This document shows positions 18,139-27,017 of a DNA stretch of 64,000 nucleotides, piece after piece. This stretch comes from Ruminococcus sp. (GTDB lineage Bacteria; Bacillota; Clostridia; Oscillospirales; Ruminococcaceae), in NCBI GenBank assembly GCA_020861185.1, contig JAJBSV010000016.1, forward strand, positions 62,001 to 126,000, given 5' to 3'. Both the position numbers and the translations under genes were made by a program. The notes beneath the pieces were generated by a model. It had not been told where the DNA came from and did not search any database. It was given only the letters and a program-made list of their open reading frames with translations. Position 1 is the first letter of the stretch. The number at the start of each line of letters is the position of its first letter.

Positions 18139-18166
18139 CAGCTACTTGGCTTTAGCCAAGTAGCTG
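18139..18166. repeat. perfect 12-bp inverted repeat spanning an esterase stop codon
   Basis: CAGCTACTTGGC and GCCAAGTAGCTG flank a 4-nt loop. The esterase TAA (18152-18154) lies in the loop, and one arm encodes its last four residues. Confidence 0.8.
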
Positions 18167-18901
18167 TGGAACATAAGTCTCCACCATCTTATACCACCAG
18201 CACCAGTCGTGCGCCACGTCATAGCCCCAGTATTCGACTCTGCCGTTGATGCCCTTGCGCCTCATAACGTCGTCGAGCCAACGGGTGCTGTCAAGAAGCG
18301 GTCCTTCCCATGCTCCCTGACCGACAACAATCAGAATTTTGCGCTCGTTGTACATATTTATATACGGGTGGTCAGCGGGCATATTCTCGAGATAGTTGAC
18401 CGGCGAGTTGCGGTAAAGAATGTCGTCCATGTAGTCGCCGAAGAAGAGCTTCGAATCATAGAGCCCCGAGATGGCGAAAACTGTGTCGAAGATGTCGGGT
18501 CGGCGGAAGAAGAGGTTTGCGGCGTGCATCGCTCCCATCGAGCATCCAAAGGTCATAATCGGTTGGTCATAGCCGTTCTTGAGTCCGCTTAAGTGCTTAA
18601 CCGTAGGGACGAGCTCTTCTATCATGTAGTTATACCAGTGCTCGTGCCATTCGATGCGCCCTCTCGGGTCGCCGTCGGCGGCATAGGTCTCGTTGTCGAC
18701 GACATCGACCGAGTAGACGGTCACACGCCCCTCGTCAATCCACTTCGCCCAGTAATCAATCATCCCGAAGTTCTCGAAGTCGAAGAACCGTCCGCCCTGA
18801 CAGGGGATAAATATAACCGGCTTGCCAGCGTGCCCGTACACCTTAAACTCCATATCTCTTTGGAGATAACTGCTGTAATGCTTGTGATATTCAATATTCA
18901 T
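18152..18901 (-). CDS. alpha/beta hydrolase, putative esterase
   Basis: A 249-residue cytoplasmic hydrolase of the esterase D/PHB-depolymerase-like group. The nucleophile elbow is FGCSMGAMHAANLF (Ser near residue 118). The Trp-rich C-terminus YDVAHDWCWWYKM holds the probable catalytic His, and VGQGAWEGPLLDSTRWLDD may hold the acid. No signal peptide is visible. The ATG at 18901 overlaps the upstream esterase stop (ATGA), so the two are translationally coupled; an ATG four codons earlier is less likely. Together with the ATP-grasp ligase it suggests a small pathway that forms and breaks an amide or ester, but the substrate is unknown. Confidence 0.8.
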   Translation of the reverse strand: MNIEYHKHYSSYLQRDMEFKVYGHAGKPVIFIPCQGGRFFDFENFGMIDYWAKWIDEGRVTVYSVDVVDNETYAADGDPRGRIEWHEHWYNYMIEELVPTVKHLSGLKNGYDQPIMTFGCSMGAMHAANLFFRRPDIFDTVFAISGLYDSKLFFGDYMDDILYRNSPVNYLENMPADHPYINMYNERKILIVVGQGAWEGPLLDSTRWLDDVMRRKGINGRVEYWGYDVAHDWCWWYKMVETYVPQLLG

Positions 18902-19650
18902 AATCCTAAACACTCCATAAATATCGGAATTTGCTGTTCCCAGCTTGCTTCGCTATGTGTACCGCCCGGAACAATCCTGAATGTGAGGTTTACCCTCTTC
19001 ATCAGAAGCGCATGTGACACGGAGATCAGGGCTTCGGGGGAGTCGTCGTGGTTGAAGATTTCCTTGCTTCCGTAGTCCATATAGATGCAAGTGTCGTTGC
19101 GGATGCGTGAGGTGGCTATCATATCCATGACCTTTTCGGGGTCAATCCAGAGGCTTGGCGACAGACACGCCGCACGCTGAAAGATTTTGTTGTAGCACAC
19201 CGCCGCATAGAGCGACATCAGCCCGCCCATCGACGAGCCACAGATGATGGTGTGCTCCCTGTCGGGGATAGTGCGGTACTCGCGGTCAATCTGAGGCTTC
19301 AGTGTCCAGACGAGCCAGTCCATATAGATTTTTCCCTTGCCCTCAATCTTTCCGAGGGTCGAGTTCTCGAAGTCAAGAGGGGAGTACTCCGAAAGCCGTG
19401 AGTTTCCCTCGTGGTTGCACTCGACCGCCACTATTATAAGCGGCGTTTTCGTCCAGCTCATATAGCTGTTCATGCCCCACGATTTGCCGTATGTAGCGTC
19501 GCTGTCGAAGAAGACGTTGTGCCCGTCAAACATGTACATGACGGGATACCGCCGGTCGTCCTCGTCGTAATAATCCGGCAGATAAAGATAAACCCTTCTC
19601 GTCTTGTCCCCCGAAAGCTCGGGAATAGCTACGTCCCAGATTTTCACCAT
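18898..19650 (-). CDS. alpha/beta hydrolase, enterochelin-esterase/IroE-like
   Basis: A 250-residue hydrolase. RRVYLYLPDYYDEDDRRYPV and MYMFDGHNVFFD near the N-terminus are typical of the enterochelin esterase/CE1-like family. The nucleophile elbow is ICGSSMGGLMSL (Ser near 138), and the His lies in PGGTHSEASWEQQIP near the C-terminus. No signal peptide, so it acts inside the cell. AAGGGG lies upstream of the ATG. First gene of the esterase-esterase-ATP-grasp cluster. No siderophore transport genes are present, so a siderophore role is not supported. Confidence 0.83.
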   Translation of the reverse strand: MVKIWDVAIPELSGDKTRRVYLYLPDYYDEDDRRYPVMYMFDGHNVFFDSDATYGKSWGMNSYMSWTKTPLIIVAVECNHEGNSRLSEYSPLDFENSTLGKIEGKGKIYMDWLVWTLKPQIDREYRTIPDREHTIICGSSMGGLMSLYAAVCYNKIFQRAACLSPSLWIDPEKVMDMIATSRIRNDTCIYMDYGSKEIFNHDDSPEALISVSHALLMKRVNLTFRIVPGGTHSEASWEQQIPIFMECLGL

Positions 19651-19686
19651 ATATAAAACCCCTTTGAGAATTTTGTTGCTTATAAT

Positions 19687-19715
19687 AGTATAGTTTTATT
19701 GGGACAAAAAGTCAA
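19687..19715 (-). promoter_or_regulatory. sigma-A promoter of the esterase/ATP-grasp cluster
   Basis: TTGACT, 17 bp, TATACT on the minus strand, about 36 bp before the ATG. Its -35 abuts the copA terminator. Confidence 0.7.
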
Positions 19716-19748
19716 GAATCCTCAGAGATTTCTTTCTGAGGATTCTTG
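19713..19748 (-). terminator. terminator of the csoR-copA operon
   Basis: CAAGAATCCTCAGA and TCTGAGGATTCTTG form a perfect 14-bp stem with an 8-nt loop, followed on the minus strand by ACTTTTTG. Confidence 0.85.
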
Positions 19749-19752
19749 CATC

Positions 19753-19965
19753 TTATTTTTCAATTCCCACAACCTTGTAATCCTGCTCCTCAACAGCCTT
19801 CTTCAGAACGCTGTCCTCTACGGGAGCGTTGAGGGTTACGACCGCTGTGCCTGCTGTGTGGCTGACCTCAGCAGATGAAACACCCGGGATTGCTTCAAGG
19901 GTCTTCTTGACTCTTGCCTCGCAGTGTCCGCACATCATGCCTTCGATTTTCATGGTTACTGCCAT
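19753..19965 (-). other. possible internal start giving a free 70-residue CopZ
   Basis: On the sense strand AGAAGGTGAAAGAT lies before an in-frame ATG at 19965. The product would start [15 protein letters not shown] and have the normal length of a CopZ copper chaperone. Confidence 0.45.
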
Positions 19966-22272
19966 ATCTTTCACCTTCTTTCTCTGTGACTTTTTATGCC
20001 TTGGTTTGTCGTGCTTACTTGTTCTTATGTCGGCGAAGTTGAGCCTGAGGGCGTTCGAGACGACGCAGAAGCTCGAAAGGCTCATCGCCGCCGCCGCAAA
20101 CATCGGGTTCAGCTCCCAGCCGAAGAGATTTATATAAACTCCCGCCGCAAGGGGAATCCCGATTGCATTATAGAAGAACGCCCAGAAGAGGTTTTCGTGA
20201 ATATTTCGTAAAGTTGACCTGCTGAGCCGAATCGCCGCCGGGACGTCCATAAGACTGCTCTTCATCAGGACAACGTCGGCGGCATCCACCGCAACGTCTG
20301 CGCCTGCGCCGATTGCAATTCCGATGTCAGCACGCGTGAGAGCCGGAGCGTCGTTGATTCCGTCGCCGACCATTGCGACCTTGCCGGACTCTTTAAGTCT
20401 GCGGATAACGCTTTCCTTGCCGTCGGGGAGAACTCCCGCAATGACCTCGTCCACTCCCGCCTGTGAGCCGATGGCGTTGGCGGTTCTCTCGTTGTCGCCG
20501 GTGAGCATTACAACCCGGATGCCCATGCCCTTGAGTTCACTGATGGCTTCCGCACTGTCGGACTTGATGACGTCCGCAACCGCGATTATGCCCATAAGCT
20601 TGCCGCCACGGGAGAAGAAGAGGGGAGTTTTGCCTTCGCCTGCAAGCTTATTGAATGTTGCTTCTGTGCTATCCGGAAGATCTGCAACCGTTCCGATAAA
20701 CGAGAAGCTTCCGCCATAAAGGGTCTCGTCGCCAAGATTCGCCGTCAAGCCGTTTCCGGGGAGGGCTCGGAAGTCCGCAACGTCGGAGCTTGCAATATTA
20801 TTTTCCTCGCCGTAGCTTAAAATCGCCTTTGCGAGTGGGTGCTCACTGCCTTTTTCGAGCGACAGCGCAAGCTCTATAAGCTCGCTTTCGGCTATACCGT
20901 CGCAGGGAATTATATCTGTGACCACGGGCGTTCCCGCCGTGATGGTTCCCGTCTTGTCGAGGACGACCGTTTCGGTCTTGCCGGTCTGCTCGAGAGATTC
21001 TGCGGTCTTGAAGAGGATTCCGTTCTTCGCACCCACGCCGTTTCCGACCATGATTGCAACCGGCGTCGCAAGCCCCAATGCGCAGGGGCAACTGATAACG
21101 AGTACCGAGATGCCTCTTGCCAAGGCGTAGCTGAACGTCTGCCCGACCAAGAGCCATACTATTATAGTGATAACAGCAATCGTGATGACCGTCGGGACGA
21201 AGATCCCCGAGACCTTGTCGGCAATCTTGGCGATAGGCGCCTTTGTCGCGGCGGCATCGCTGACCATTTTTATAATCTGCGAAAGGGTCGTGTCCTCGCC
21301 GACACGCGTGGCACGGCACTTTATGAAGCCCGACTGATTGATGGTTGCGGCTGAAACTCCGTCGCCAGTCTCCTTGTCGACTGGGATGCTCTCGCCTGTC
21401 AGCGCCGACTCGTTCACAGCACTTGAGCCCTCAACGATAACTCCGTCCACGGGGATGCTTTCGCCGGGTCTTACAACAAATATATCACCAACGTTGACTT
21501 TGGAGATTGCGACCTCGGTCTCAACGCCGTCTTTTAAAATAGTAGCCGTCTTCGGCGCAAGCTTCATAAGCCCCTTGAGGGCGTCGGTGGTCTTGCCCTT
21601 CGAGCGGGCTTCGAGCATCTTTCCGACGGTTATTAGCGTCAGAATCATCGCCGCCGACTCGAAATAGAATTCGTCCATGTATCCCATGACCGCTTCCATG
21701 TCGCCTCTCACCTGTGCGTCGGTCATCATGAAGAGGGCATAGGTCGAATAGACGAACGCCGCCGATGAACCGAGCGCGACGAGGGTATCCATATTCGGAG
21801 CACGGTGGATAAGCCCTTTGAAGCCGCTTATGAAGAATTTCTGGTTGATGACCATGACGGCGATGGTGAGAAGCATCTGCACGAGCCCCATTGCGACATG
21901 GTTATCCGAGAAGAATCCCGGCAGTGGGAATCCGAACATCATGTGCCCCATTGAAAAGTACAGGAGCACCACTAAGAATCCGAGCGAGGCAATCAATCTT
22001 CTTTTTAACTTCGGCGTCTCAGTGTCTTTGAGAGAGTCGACGTCGTCAGCACTCGACGAAGCCGCCTTTTCTGCACCCTTGAGAGAGGCACCATATCCGG
22101 CATTCTCGACTGCCGAGATTATGCTCTGGGGAGAAGCCGTCCCCTCAACTCCCATGGAGTTTGTTAAGAGGCTCACCGAGCAGGACGTGACCCCCTCGAC
22201 CTTCGACACGGCTTTTTCCACCCGTGCACTGCAAGCCGCACAGCTCATGCCGGTAACGTTATATTGTTCCAT
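19753..22272 (-). CDS. copA: copper-exporting P1B-type ATPase with a C-terminal CopZ-like domain
   Basis: 839 residues. N-terminal HMA domain with [13 protein letters not shown] (about 8-20), eight predicted helices, the transport motif [10 protein letters not shown], the actuator loop ESALTGES, the phosphorylation site DKTGTITAG, the SEHPLAKAI nucleotide site and [10 protein letters not shown]. It exports Cu(I). Unusually, a basic linker ([18 protein letters not shown]) leads into a second HMA domain with [13 protein letters not shown], the size and sequence of the chaperone CopZ. A ribosome binding site and ATG (19965) precede that domain, so free CopZ could also be made. Transcribed with csoR, 12 nt downstream of it. 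Confidence 0.94.
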   Translation of the reverse strand: MEQYNVTGMSCAACSARVEKAVSKVEGVTSCSVSLLTNSMGVEGTASPQSIISAVENAGYGASLKGAEKAASSSADDVDSLKDTETPKLKRRLIASLGFLVVLLYFSMGHMMFGFPLPGFFSDNHVAMGLVQMLLTIAVMVINQKFFISGFKGLIHRAPNMDTLVALGSSAAFVYSTYALFMMTDAQVRGDMEAVMGYMDEFYFESAAMILTLITVGKMLEARSKGKTTDALKGLMKLAPKTATILKDGVETEVAISKVNVGDIFVVRPGESIPVDGVIVEGSSAVNESALTGESIPVDKETGDGVSAATINQSGFIKCRATRVGEDTTLSQIIKMVSDAAATKAPIAKIADKVSGIFVPTVITIAVITIIVWLLVGQTFSYALARGISVLVISCPCALGLATPVAIMVGNGVGAKNGILFKTAESLEQTGKTETVVLDKTGTITAGTPVVTDIIPCDGIAESELIELALSLEKGSEHPLAKAILSYGEENNIASSDVADFRALPGNGLTANLGDETLYGGSFSFIGTVADLPDSTEATFNKLAGEGKTPLFFSRGGKLMGIIAVADVIKSDSAEAISELKGMGIRVVMLTGDNERTANAIGSQAGVDEVIAGVLPDGKESVIRRLKESGKVAMVGDGINDAPALTRADIGIAIGAGADVAVDAADVVLMKSSLMDVPAAIRLSRSTLRNIHENLFWAFFYNAIGIPLAAGVYINLFGWELNPMFAAAAMSLSSFCVVSNALRLNFADIRTSKHDKPRHKKSQRKKVKDMAVTMKIEGMMCGHCEARVKKTLEAIPGVSSAEVSHTAGTAVVTLNAPVEDSVLKKAVEEQDYKVVGIEK

Positions 22273-22284
22273 AATAAATCCCCC

Positions 22285-22584
22285 CTATTTCATCAGTTTC
22301 TGCATCGTCTTGACAAGCTCCTCAATCGTCTCGTCGTCGCCGTTCCGGATGTCCCGGGCGACGCAGTGGCGGATGTGGCTCGACAGGAGCTCTTTGTTAA
22401 AAGAGTTGATGGCGGAGGAAACCGCCGCCGACTGGGTCAGGATGTCCGGGCAGTAAGCCGACTCCTCGAGCATCCTCTTGAGCCCCCGAATCTGCCCCTC
22501 AATCCGGTTAAGCCGGTTCATAAGCTTCTTGTATTCCTCGTCGGAGCGTTCAGTAGTTTTCCCACAACAGCAATTCTTACTCAT
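22285..22584 (-). CDS. csoR: copper-sensing repressor CsoR
   Basis: A 99-residue all-helical metal-sensitive repressor (DUF156). The Cys-His-Cys copper site is visible: Cys in ESAYCPDIL, then His and Cys in SSHIRHCVA. The N-terminus has an extra CCC run (MSKNCCCGK), which might bind copper too. It represses its own operon until Cu(I) binds, and the two operators upstream fit. The gene precedes copA with a 12-nt gap. Confidence 0.93.
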   Translation of the reverse strand: MSKNCCCGKTTERSDEEYKKLMNRLNRIEGQIRGLKRMLEESAYCPDILTQSAAVSSAINSFNKELLSSHIRHCVARDIRNGDDETIEELVKTMQKLMK

Positions 22585-22605
22585 AATATCACCTCATAGC
22601 ATAAA

Positions 22606-22622
22606 ATACCCCCGGAGGGTAT
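22606..22622. promoter_or_regulatory. CsoR operator 1
   Basis: ATACCCCCGGAGGGTAT, a G/C-tract palindrome of the CsoR type, lies in the leader just upstream of the csoR start. Confidence 0.7.
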
Positions 22623-22638
22623 CTCTCTATCTATGAGT

Positions 22639-22667
22639 ATTATATACCCTCCAGGGGTATTTGTCAA
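22639..22667 (-). promoter_or_regulatory. csoR-copA promoter with embedded CsoR operator 2
   Basis: TTGACA, 17 bp, TATAAT on the minus strand. The spacer is almost entirely ATACCCTCCAGGGGTAT (22644-22660), so bound CsoR would block RNA polymerase directly. Confidence 0.8.
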
Positions 22668-22688
22668 GGGGTATTTGCAAAAAAAGAA

Positions 22689-22709
22689 AACCGCCTTTTT
22701 CAGGCGGTT
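22689..22709 (-). terminator. terminator of the PF06541 gene
   Basis: AACCGCCT and AGGCGGTT form an 8-bp stem, followed on the minus strand by TTCTTTTTTT, 8 nt after the stop. Confidence 0.8.
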
Positions 22710-22716
22710 ATAAAAT

Positions 22717-23520
22717 TCAGTCCTGCTTCTTCCGTTCCTTCGGGTCGATTTTTTTGCGGAGCTCATTCGTCCTCTCTTCAAGCTCCTCCATGTACTCCTT
22801 CAGGACCTCATTAAGCGGCTTGTCGGTGGCGAAGGGGTGGAGGAACTGGTAGCGGCGTTTGCGGGTTTGCTTGCCCTTGGCACGCTTGAGAAGCTCTTCG
22901 TTGCGAGCCCTGATTTGCGCCTTGATGTTTTCGTATCTGAGGACGACTTCGTTCTCTTCGGCGAAATGCTTGAGCTTGACGAGGAGCTGTGCCGAGTTCG
23001 CCATGTCCACGATGAACACACCGAAGAACAGCCCGATGAAGAAGGAGAACGCCAGATTCCGGCTGAGCCACGCCAGCGATTCCTTTATGTATGGGTGGAT
23101 TAAGAAGTAGTAAACTCCGCCCAGGATAGCCCAGAAGAGCGAGAACTTCGGGCAGATGATGCCCATGATGTTGCCCCACTCGCCGGTGTAGTCCCACAGC
23201 CGGACCTTGCTCACCTTCAGCGAGATAAATCCCGCAATGAACTCGATGACCGTCATCATAAGAGCCATCAGGAAGAAGAGGATTATTTTATTGACGACAT
23301 CGCTTTCAAACGGCAGATATTCTTCCAAGGACGCGAGCGGATACAGCACGCAAAGCCCGGTGCCGTAAAGCGGCAGATAGGGACCGGTGCAGAAGCCCGG
23401 GTTAATCCACCTGTGCTCGGGGTTAGCCTTCGAGAAGAATCTCCTGAACAGAAGCTCCATCCACCAGCCCAAAACCGACCCAATGAAGAACAGATACGCT
23501 AAAATCAATGGCAGATTCAT
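22717..23520 (-). CDS. putative ABC transporter permease, PF06541 (CmpB) family
   Basis: A 267-residue membrane protein with five to six helices in the first 180 residues. Family motifs: GSVLGWWMELLFRRF, WINPGFCTGPYLPLYGTG and WDYTGEWGNIMGIICPKFS. The C-terminal 80 residues are a charged cytoplasmic tail with coiled-coil character (YENIKAQIRARNEELLKRAK, then EYMEELEERTNELRKK). The family is called an ABC permease in databases, but no ATPase is adjacent and the function is not established. It ends just before the csoR operator region. Confidence 0.8.
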   Translation of the reverse strand: MNLPLILAYLFFIGSVLGWWMELLFRRFFSKANPEHRWINPGFCTGPYLPLYGTGLCVLYPLASLEEYLPFESDVVNKIILFFLMALMMTVIEFIAGFISLKVSKVRLWDYTGEWGNIMGIICPKFSLFWAILGGVYYFLIHPYIKESLAWLSRNLAFSFFIGLFFGVFIVDMANSAQLLVKLKHFAEENEVVLRYENIKAQIRARNEELLKRAKGKQTRKRRYQFLHPFATDKPLNEVLKEYMEELEERTNELRKKIDPKERKKQD

Positions 23521-23538
23521 ATTTTACCCCAGATTAAT

Positions 23539-24060
23539 TCAGACCTTGACGATATAATCAGCCTTTCTCTCCGCCGCTTCTCTCACTCCGCCTTCGTCGC
23601 CGTAGCCGAGGATTACGTTTCCGATTCCGACATAGTCGCCTTCTACGCTCCACTTCTTGAGAAGCGCCTTGCCTTCATCCATCTCGAAAACTTCACGAGC
23701 TCTGTAGATATAGCAGGAATCGACCCCGACGGCGTGTGCGGCGTTGAGGAGATTTCCGATTACCATGTTTCCGTCGTCGCGACCTGTCGGGAAGCTTGCA
23801 GGGACGAGAACGACGACAACCGTCGGTGCGCCATAGAACGGGTCGACATCTCTTCCCATAACCTTGGCATTGAGCCTCGAAAGCTCATCGCGGTCGGCTT
23901 TGTTCTGAACGGCGACGATAATCGGGCTCTGTTTGCCCATTCCCGTCGGCGCATAGGTGCCGGCTTCCAAAATGGCATCGAGCTCGCAGTCTTTAATCTG
24001 CTCGTCGCGATACTTCCTGCAACTTCTTCTGGTTTTAAGGTCTTGCAATGTTTCTTTCAT
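23539..24060 (-). CDS. nitroreductase family protein
   Basis: A 173-residue flavoenzyme of the nitroreductase superfamily. The FMN-binding start is RRSCRKYRDEQI (about 11-22), then AGTYAPTGMGKQSP, the central NMVIGNLLNAAHAVGVDSCYI and C-terminal VGIGNVILGYGDEG. The family reduces nitro compounds, quinones or flavins with NAD(P)H; the substrate cannot be told. No transmembrane part and no fused FeS domain. Confidence 0.87.
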   Translation of the reverse strand: MKETLQDLKTRRSCRKYRDEQIKDCELDAILEAGTYAPTGMGKQSPIIVAVQNKADRDELSRLNAKVMGRDVDPFYGAPTVVVVLVPASFPTGRDDGNMVIGNLLNAAHAVGVDSCYIYRAREVFEMDEGKALLKKWSVEGDYVGIGNVILGYGDEGGVREAAERKADYIVKV

Positions 24061-24108
24061 GATTGTTTCCTCCTGTTTGTGTTAAAGTTATTTGTCTTAC
24101 GCAATGGC

Positions 24109-25815
24109 TCAGAACATCGAAATCAGTGCCGCACTGTTAATCATAAGAAGCTGGAAGAGAACCGCCGTCAGAATCGCGGCGATAAGGCGGTTGCCGGTGC
24201 GGTGCCGGACGAAGGTGCCAATCGGGATGCAGAGGATATACATGAGCACTACATTGACAATCTGCCCGATAAGCCCGGAATAGCTCTTGATTATGAGATA
24301 GAACAGAACGAACAGGAACAGCGGAACATACTGAATCAGGCTGTAGAGGAACCTCGTGCCGCGGCTTGCGCCCGCATTTTCGAGCATGTCCTGCTCGGCT
24401 CCCGAGACATAGTAGCCGACGGTCATGAGCGCACCGTTGAATATCAGCCAGAAGAGTCGCCAGTTCAGCGGCATCAGCCGATACATCGAAGCTCTCAGAA
24501 CGTACCAAGCGAATATGCAAAGCAGGGCGACAATCCCGAAGCAGTAAAGATTATGCTTCCAGTCGGATTTGGTCTTGAAAGTAGGCTTCGGGAGCTTGCC
24601 TTGAGTGCCCCTGAAAGTGCCCTTACGATATGCAATCAGCATCACAAGACCGTAGCCTGCGATGAAGCACATGTAGGGGATATTCATAATCGGGCTTCCG
24701 AACGGCATCACTACGCAGATACAGCATATCACAAACGCCATTAAAATGCCGGGCATCCACATGATGAGCTTTCTTGTAAGGAAGGATTTCGAATTCTCGA
24801 GCACCGGCAGGCTTTCGCCCTCGGTGGAGATTTTGTTGCCCATATTCAAGCCGAGTAAAAGCGTGAAAATGCCTATAAGCGCGCTGAACCAACCGACATA
24901 AACGAGGTGCATGAGTCCCGAATTGAAGCTTGATTCCGTGCCGGTGATGTCTTCGACAGCCTCGTTCACATAGTCAGCAAACTTCGCCGAGTACATCTGA
25001 TATGAGTGCAGGACGCCTGAGGTCACGCCGACGGTGATTTTGCTTCCGTAGCTGTTGACCTGAGTCGCCGCCCAAGTCCCGCTTTCGGGTACCTCGGTGC
25101 CGCCAAGATGCTCATAAATCGCCAGGATGTCTTTATCCGAAACGATATCATCGGCGGTTGAGCCGTAGATATAGACGTTGGTGCCCGCAATGAAGCTTTC
25201 GTTATAGTAGGACCACGGCTCCTCCTCGGCGTCGGTGGTGCCGGCAAAGAGGCTCGCCTGAGCATTCGCAAAGTAGTTGACCTCGGGCGCAATCAGAATC
25301 ACGTTTGCGATTTCCCGCTTGGTAACGGTCGTGACTGCGTCGGGGTTGTTGTAGTCCTGCAGAAGTCGTAAGATAGAGCGTCCGCCCATCGAGTGACCGA
25401 CCAAAATAATGTGGTCATAGTCGATGCCGGTTCTTTCGTGCAGAACCTCGATGGCGTCGGCAATTTCGATGGCGATGTCGTCCGTTTTGGCGTTGTCAAA
25501 GCCGATGGTGCCATAGGAGCCGCCCTGCCCCGAATAGTCGAAGCTCATGACGGTCATGCCGTTGGATGTAAACAGGTTCGCAATCGGGCGCCACTTCTGC
25601 CTGTCGCAGGAATAGCCCGGGCAGATGAGGACGGCATATTCGGCGCCGTCATTCTCCCAGATAGTCGCCTTGAGCGTGACCTCGTCGCCCTGATAGGTCG
25701 ATTCGAACGAGAAGGTTTCCTCGCCCATTGTGTTGATATTCAGAACTGCAAAGCTCACGATGCTGACGATAATCGCCAGAATTCCTATGCCGATTAATAC
25801 TCTTTTCTTGGTCAT
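24109..25815 (-). CDS. membrane-anchored alpha/beta hydrolase with C-terminal helices
   Basis: 568 residues. A helix at about 5-27 is followed by an extracytoplasmic alpha/beta hydrolase domain: VLICPGYSCDRQKW, MSFDYSGQGGSYG, the nucleophile elbow LVGHSMGGRS (Ser near 141) and probably the His in VLHSYQMYSAKF. From about residue 310 there are seven or so membrane helices to the C-terminus (MPGILMAFVICCICV, YCFGIVALLCIFAWYVL and others). The fusion of an outside hydrolase to a polytopic domain suggests a lipid or cell-wall ester substrate. I do not recognise a characterised relative. Confidence 0.75.
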   Translation of the reverse strand: MTKKRVLIGIGILAIIVSIVSFAVLNINTMGEETFSFESTYQGDEVTLKATIWENDGAEYAVLICPGYSCDRQKWRPIANLFTSNGMTVMSFDYSGQGGSYGTIGFDNAKTDDIAIEIADAIEVLHERTGIDYDHIILVGHSMGGRSILRLLQDYNNPDAVTTVTKREIANVILIAPEVNYFANAQASLFAGTTDAEEEPWSYYNESFIAGTNVYIYGSTADDIVSDKDILAIYEHLGGTEVPESGTWAATQVNSYGSKITVGVTSGVLHSYQMYSAKFADYVNEAVEDITGTESSFNSGLMHLVYVGWFSALIGIFTLLLGLNMGNKISTEGESLPVLENSKSFLTRKLIMWMPGILMAFVICCICVVMPFGSPIMNIPYMCFIAGYGLVMLIAYRKGTFRGTQGKLPKPTFKTKSDWKHNLYCFGIVALLCIFAWYVLRASMYRLMPLNWRLFWLIFNGALMTVGYYVSGAEQDMLENAGASRGTRFLYSLIQYVPLFLFVLFYLIIKSYSGLIGQIVNVVLMYILCIPIGTFVRHRTGNRLIAAILTAVLFQLLMINSAALISMF

Positions 25816-25832
25816 AATTTTTCCTCAATCCG

Positions 25833-26303
25833 TCAAGTTTTATTCAAAGAGCGTTCCCATGCACGTTCCAACACCACGGCAGAGAGCTTGAGCCCTTCTA
25901 AATCAGTTTCTGTAAATCTCCCGACTGTCGGGCTGTCGATGTCGAGCACCCCGACGATTTCGCCGTTTGCATGAAGCGGTATTACAATCTCGGAGTTCGA
26001 AGCCGAGTCGCAGGCAATGTGCCCCGGAAATTTATGCACATCAGTAACCAGCTGTGCCTCGTCAAGAGCAACTGCCGTCCCGCAGACGCCCTTTCCGACG
26101 GGAATCCTGATGCAAGCGGGCTTCCCCTGAAACGGATGCAACACCAGAGTGTCGTTCTTGAGCGCATAAAACCCCGCCCAGTTAATATCTTCGAGGCTCC
26201 CGAATATCGCCGCACTCGCATTCGATAAGTTCGCAATCAGGTCGTCTTCGCCGTCCGTAAGAGCCTCAAGCTCACGGGCGAGCATTTCATACTTTCCCAT
26301 CAT
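25833..26303 (-). CDS. msrC: free methionine-(R)-sulfoxide reductase (GAF domain)
   Basis: A 156-residue GAF-fold enzyme that reduces free methionine-R-sulfoxide. Three Cys at 64, 74 and 98 (KPACIRI, GKGVCGTA, GHIACDS) show the 10 and 24 residue spacing of the E. coli enzyme, with the last one catalytic. LEDINWAGFYAL and GVLDIDSPTVGRFTETD are also diagnostic. ATG occurs twice at the start. The gene begins 1-2 nt after the lipoprotein stop, so the two are coupled. Confidence 0.92.
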   Translation of the reverse strand: MMGKYEMLARELEALTDGEDDLIANLSNASAAIFGSLEDINWAGFYALKNDTLVLHPFQGKPACIRIPVGKGVCGTAVALDEAQLVTDVHKFPGHIACDSASNSEIVIPLHANGEIVGVLDIDSPTVGRFTETDLEGLKLSAVVLERAWERSLNKT

Positions 26304-26304
26304 A

Positions 26305-26913
26305 TCACCCCAGCATCGCGATAATTTCGTCCGGCATGATAGTGTAGCCGTCGATGGTGGTGATTATGATGAAGCACATATAATCGTCGATTCGTCGGGA
26401 CAAGAAAGCCTGCGTCATGTCATAGCCGCTTTGTTCGATGCTTCCGATTGCTTCGTAATAGGTGTTCCCGCCGATTTCTATCGCGGTGACGTCGCCGAAG
26501 GTATAGCCCGAAGCGGTGCACTGAGCGACGATCTCGTTGGCATAATCCTCCGCCGAATAGCTCGTCCCGTCGGTCGACATGGTGAGATTTTCAAACCCGA
26601 TGATGATGTTTGCGCCGATTTCGCCCATAGCCATTGCAGTATAGAGCGTCTGAACCCGGGAGAGGGCGTTCTGCCTCTTCGAGGCGGTGTCGACGGAATC
26701 CTCCGAAAGATCCATCATCTCAAGGAGCTCCGACTCGTCATAGAAGGTCCAGTCGGACGTGGGAGTGAATGTCAGGTCGGCATATTCGTTGGAATAAACT
26801 CCGTCCGAGACCGTTCCCATAACGGTGTCCATATCAAGCTCGCTTGACCCGCAGGAGACAAGAAGCGCACTAGCCATGACAAAGCACAAAACAGCAGTCA
26901 ATATTTTCTTCAT
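26305..26913 (-). CDS. putative lipoprotein
   Basis: 202 residues with a type II signal peptide (MKKILTAVLCFVMASALLVSC; lipobox LVSC, mature from about residue 21). The mature part is acidic and about 180 residues, with TSDWTFYDESELLEMM and a C-terminal half resembling small outer-face sensor or stress lipoproteins; no named domain recognised. The ATG at 26913 is preferred because AAAGGATATGATGAA precedes it and the signal peptide begins there. Upstream of msrC in the same transcript. Confidence 0.75.
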   Translation of the reverse strand: MKKILTAVLCFVMASALLVSCGSSELDMDTVMGTVSDGVYSNEYADLTFTPTSDWTFYDESELLEMMDLSEDSVDTASKRQNALSRVQTLYTAMAMGEIGANIIIGFENLTMSTDGTSYSAEDYANEIVAQCTASGYTFGDVTAIEIGGNTYYEAIGSIEQSGYDMTQAFLSRRIDDYMCFIIITTIDGYTIMPDEIIAMLG

Positions 26914-26962
26914 TTCATCATATCCTTTCGGCACTCAAAACCCGATAATAACAGCTACTATA

Positions 26963-26991
26963 ATAATAACCGAAATGTCGATAAAAATCAA
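26963..26991 (-). promoter_or_regulatory. sigma-A promoter of the lipoprotein-msrC pair
   Basis: TTGATT, 17 bp, TATTAT on the minus strand, 50 bp before the lipoprotein ATG. Confidence 0.6.
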
Positions 26992-27017
26992 GGGACAATA
27001 TGGGCGTAAGTGCGGAA

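Noticed and set aside
18898..19650. Siderophore (enterobactin) use
   Set aside because: The esterase resembles IroE/Fes enzymes, but there are no transport or synthesis genes for siderophores.
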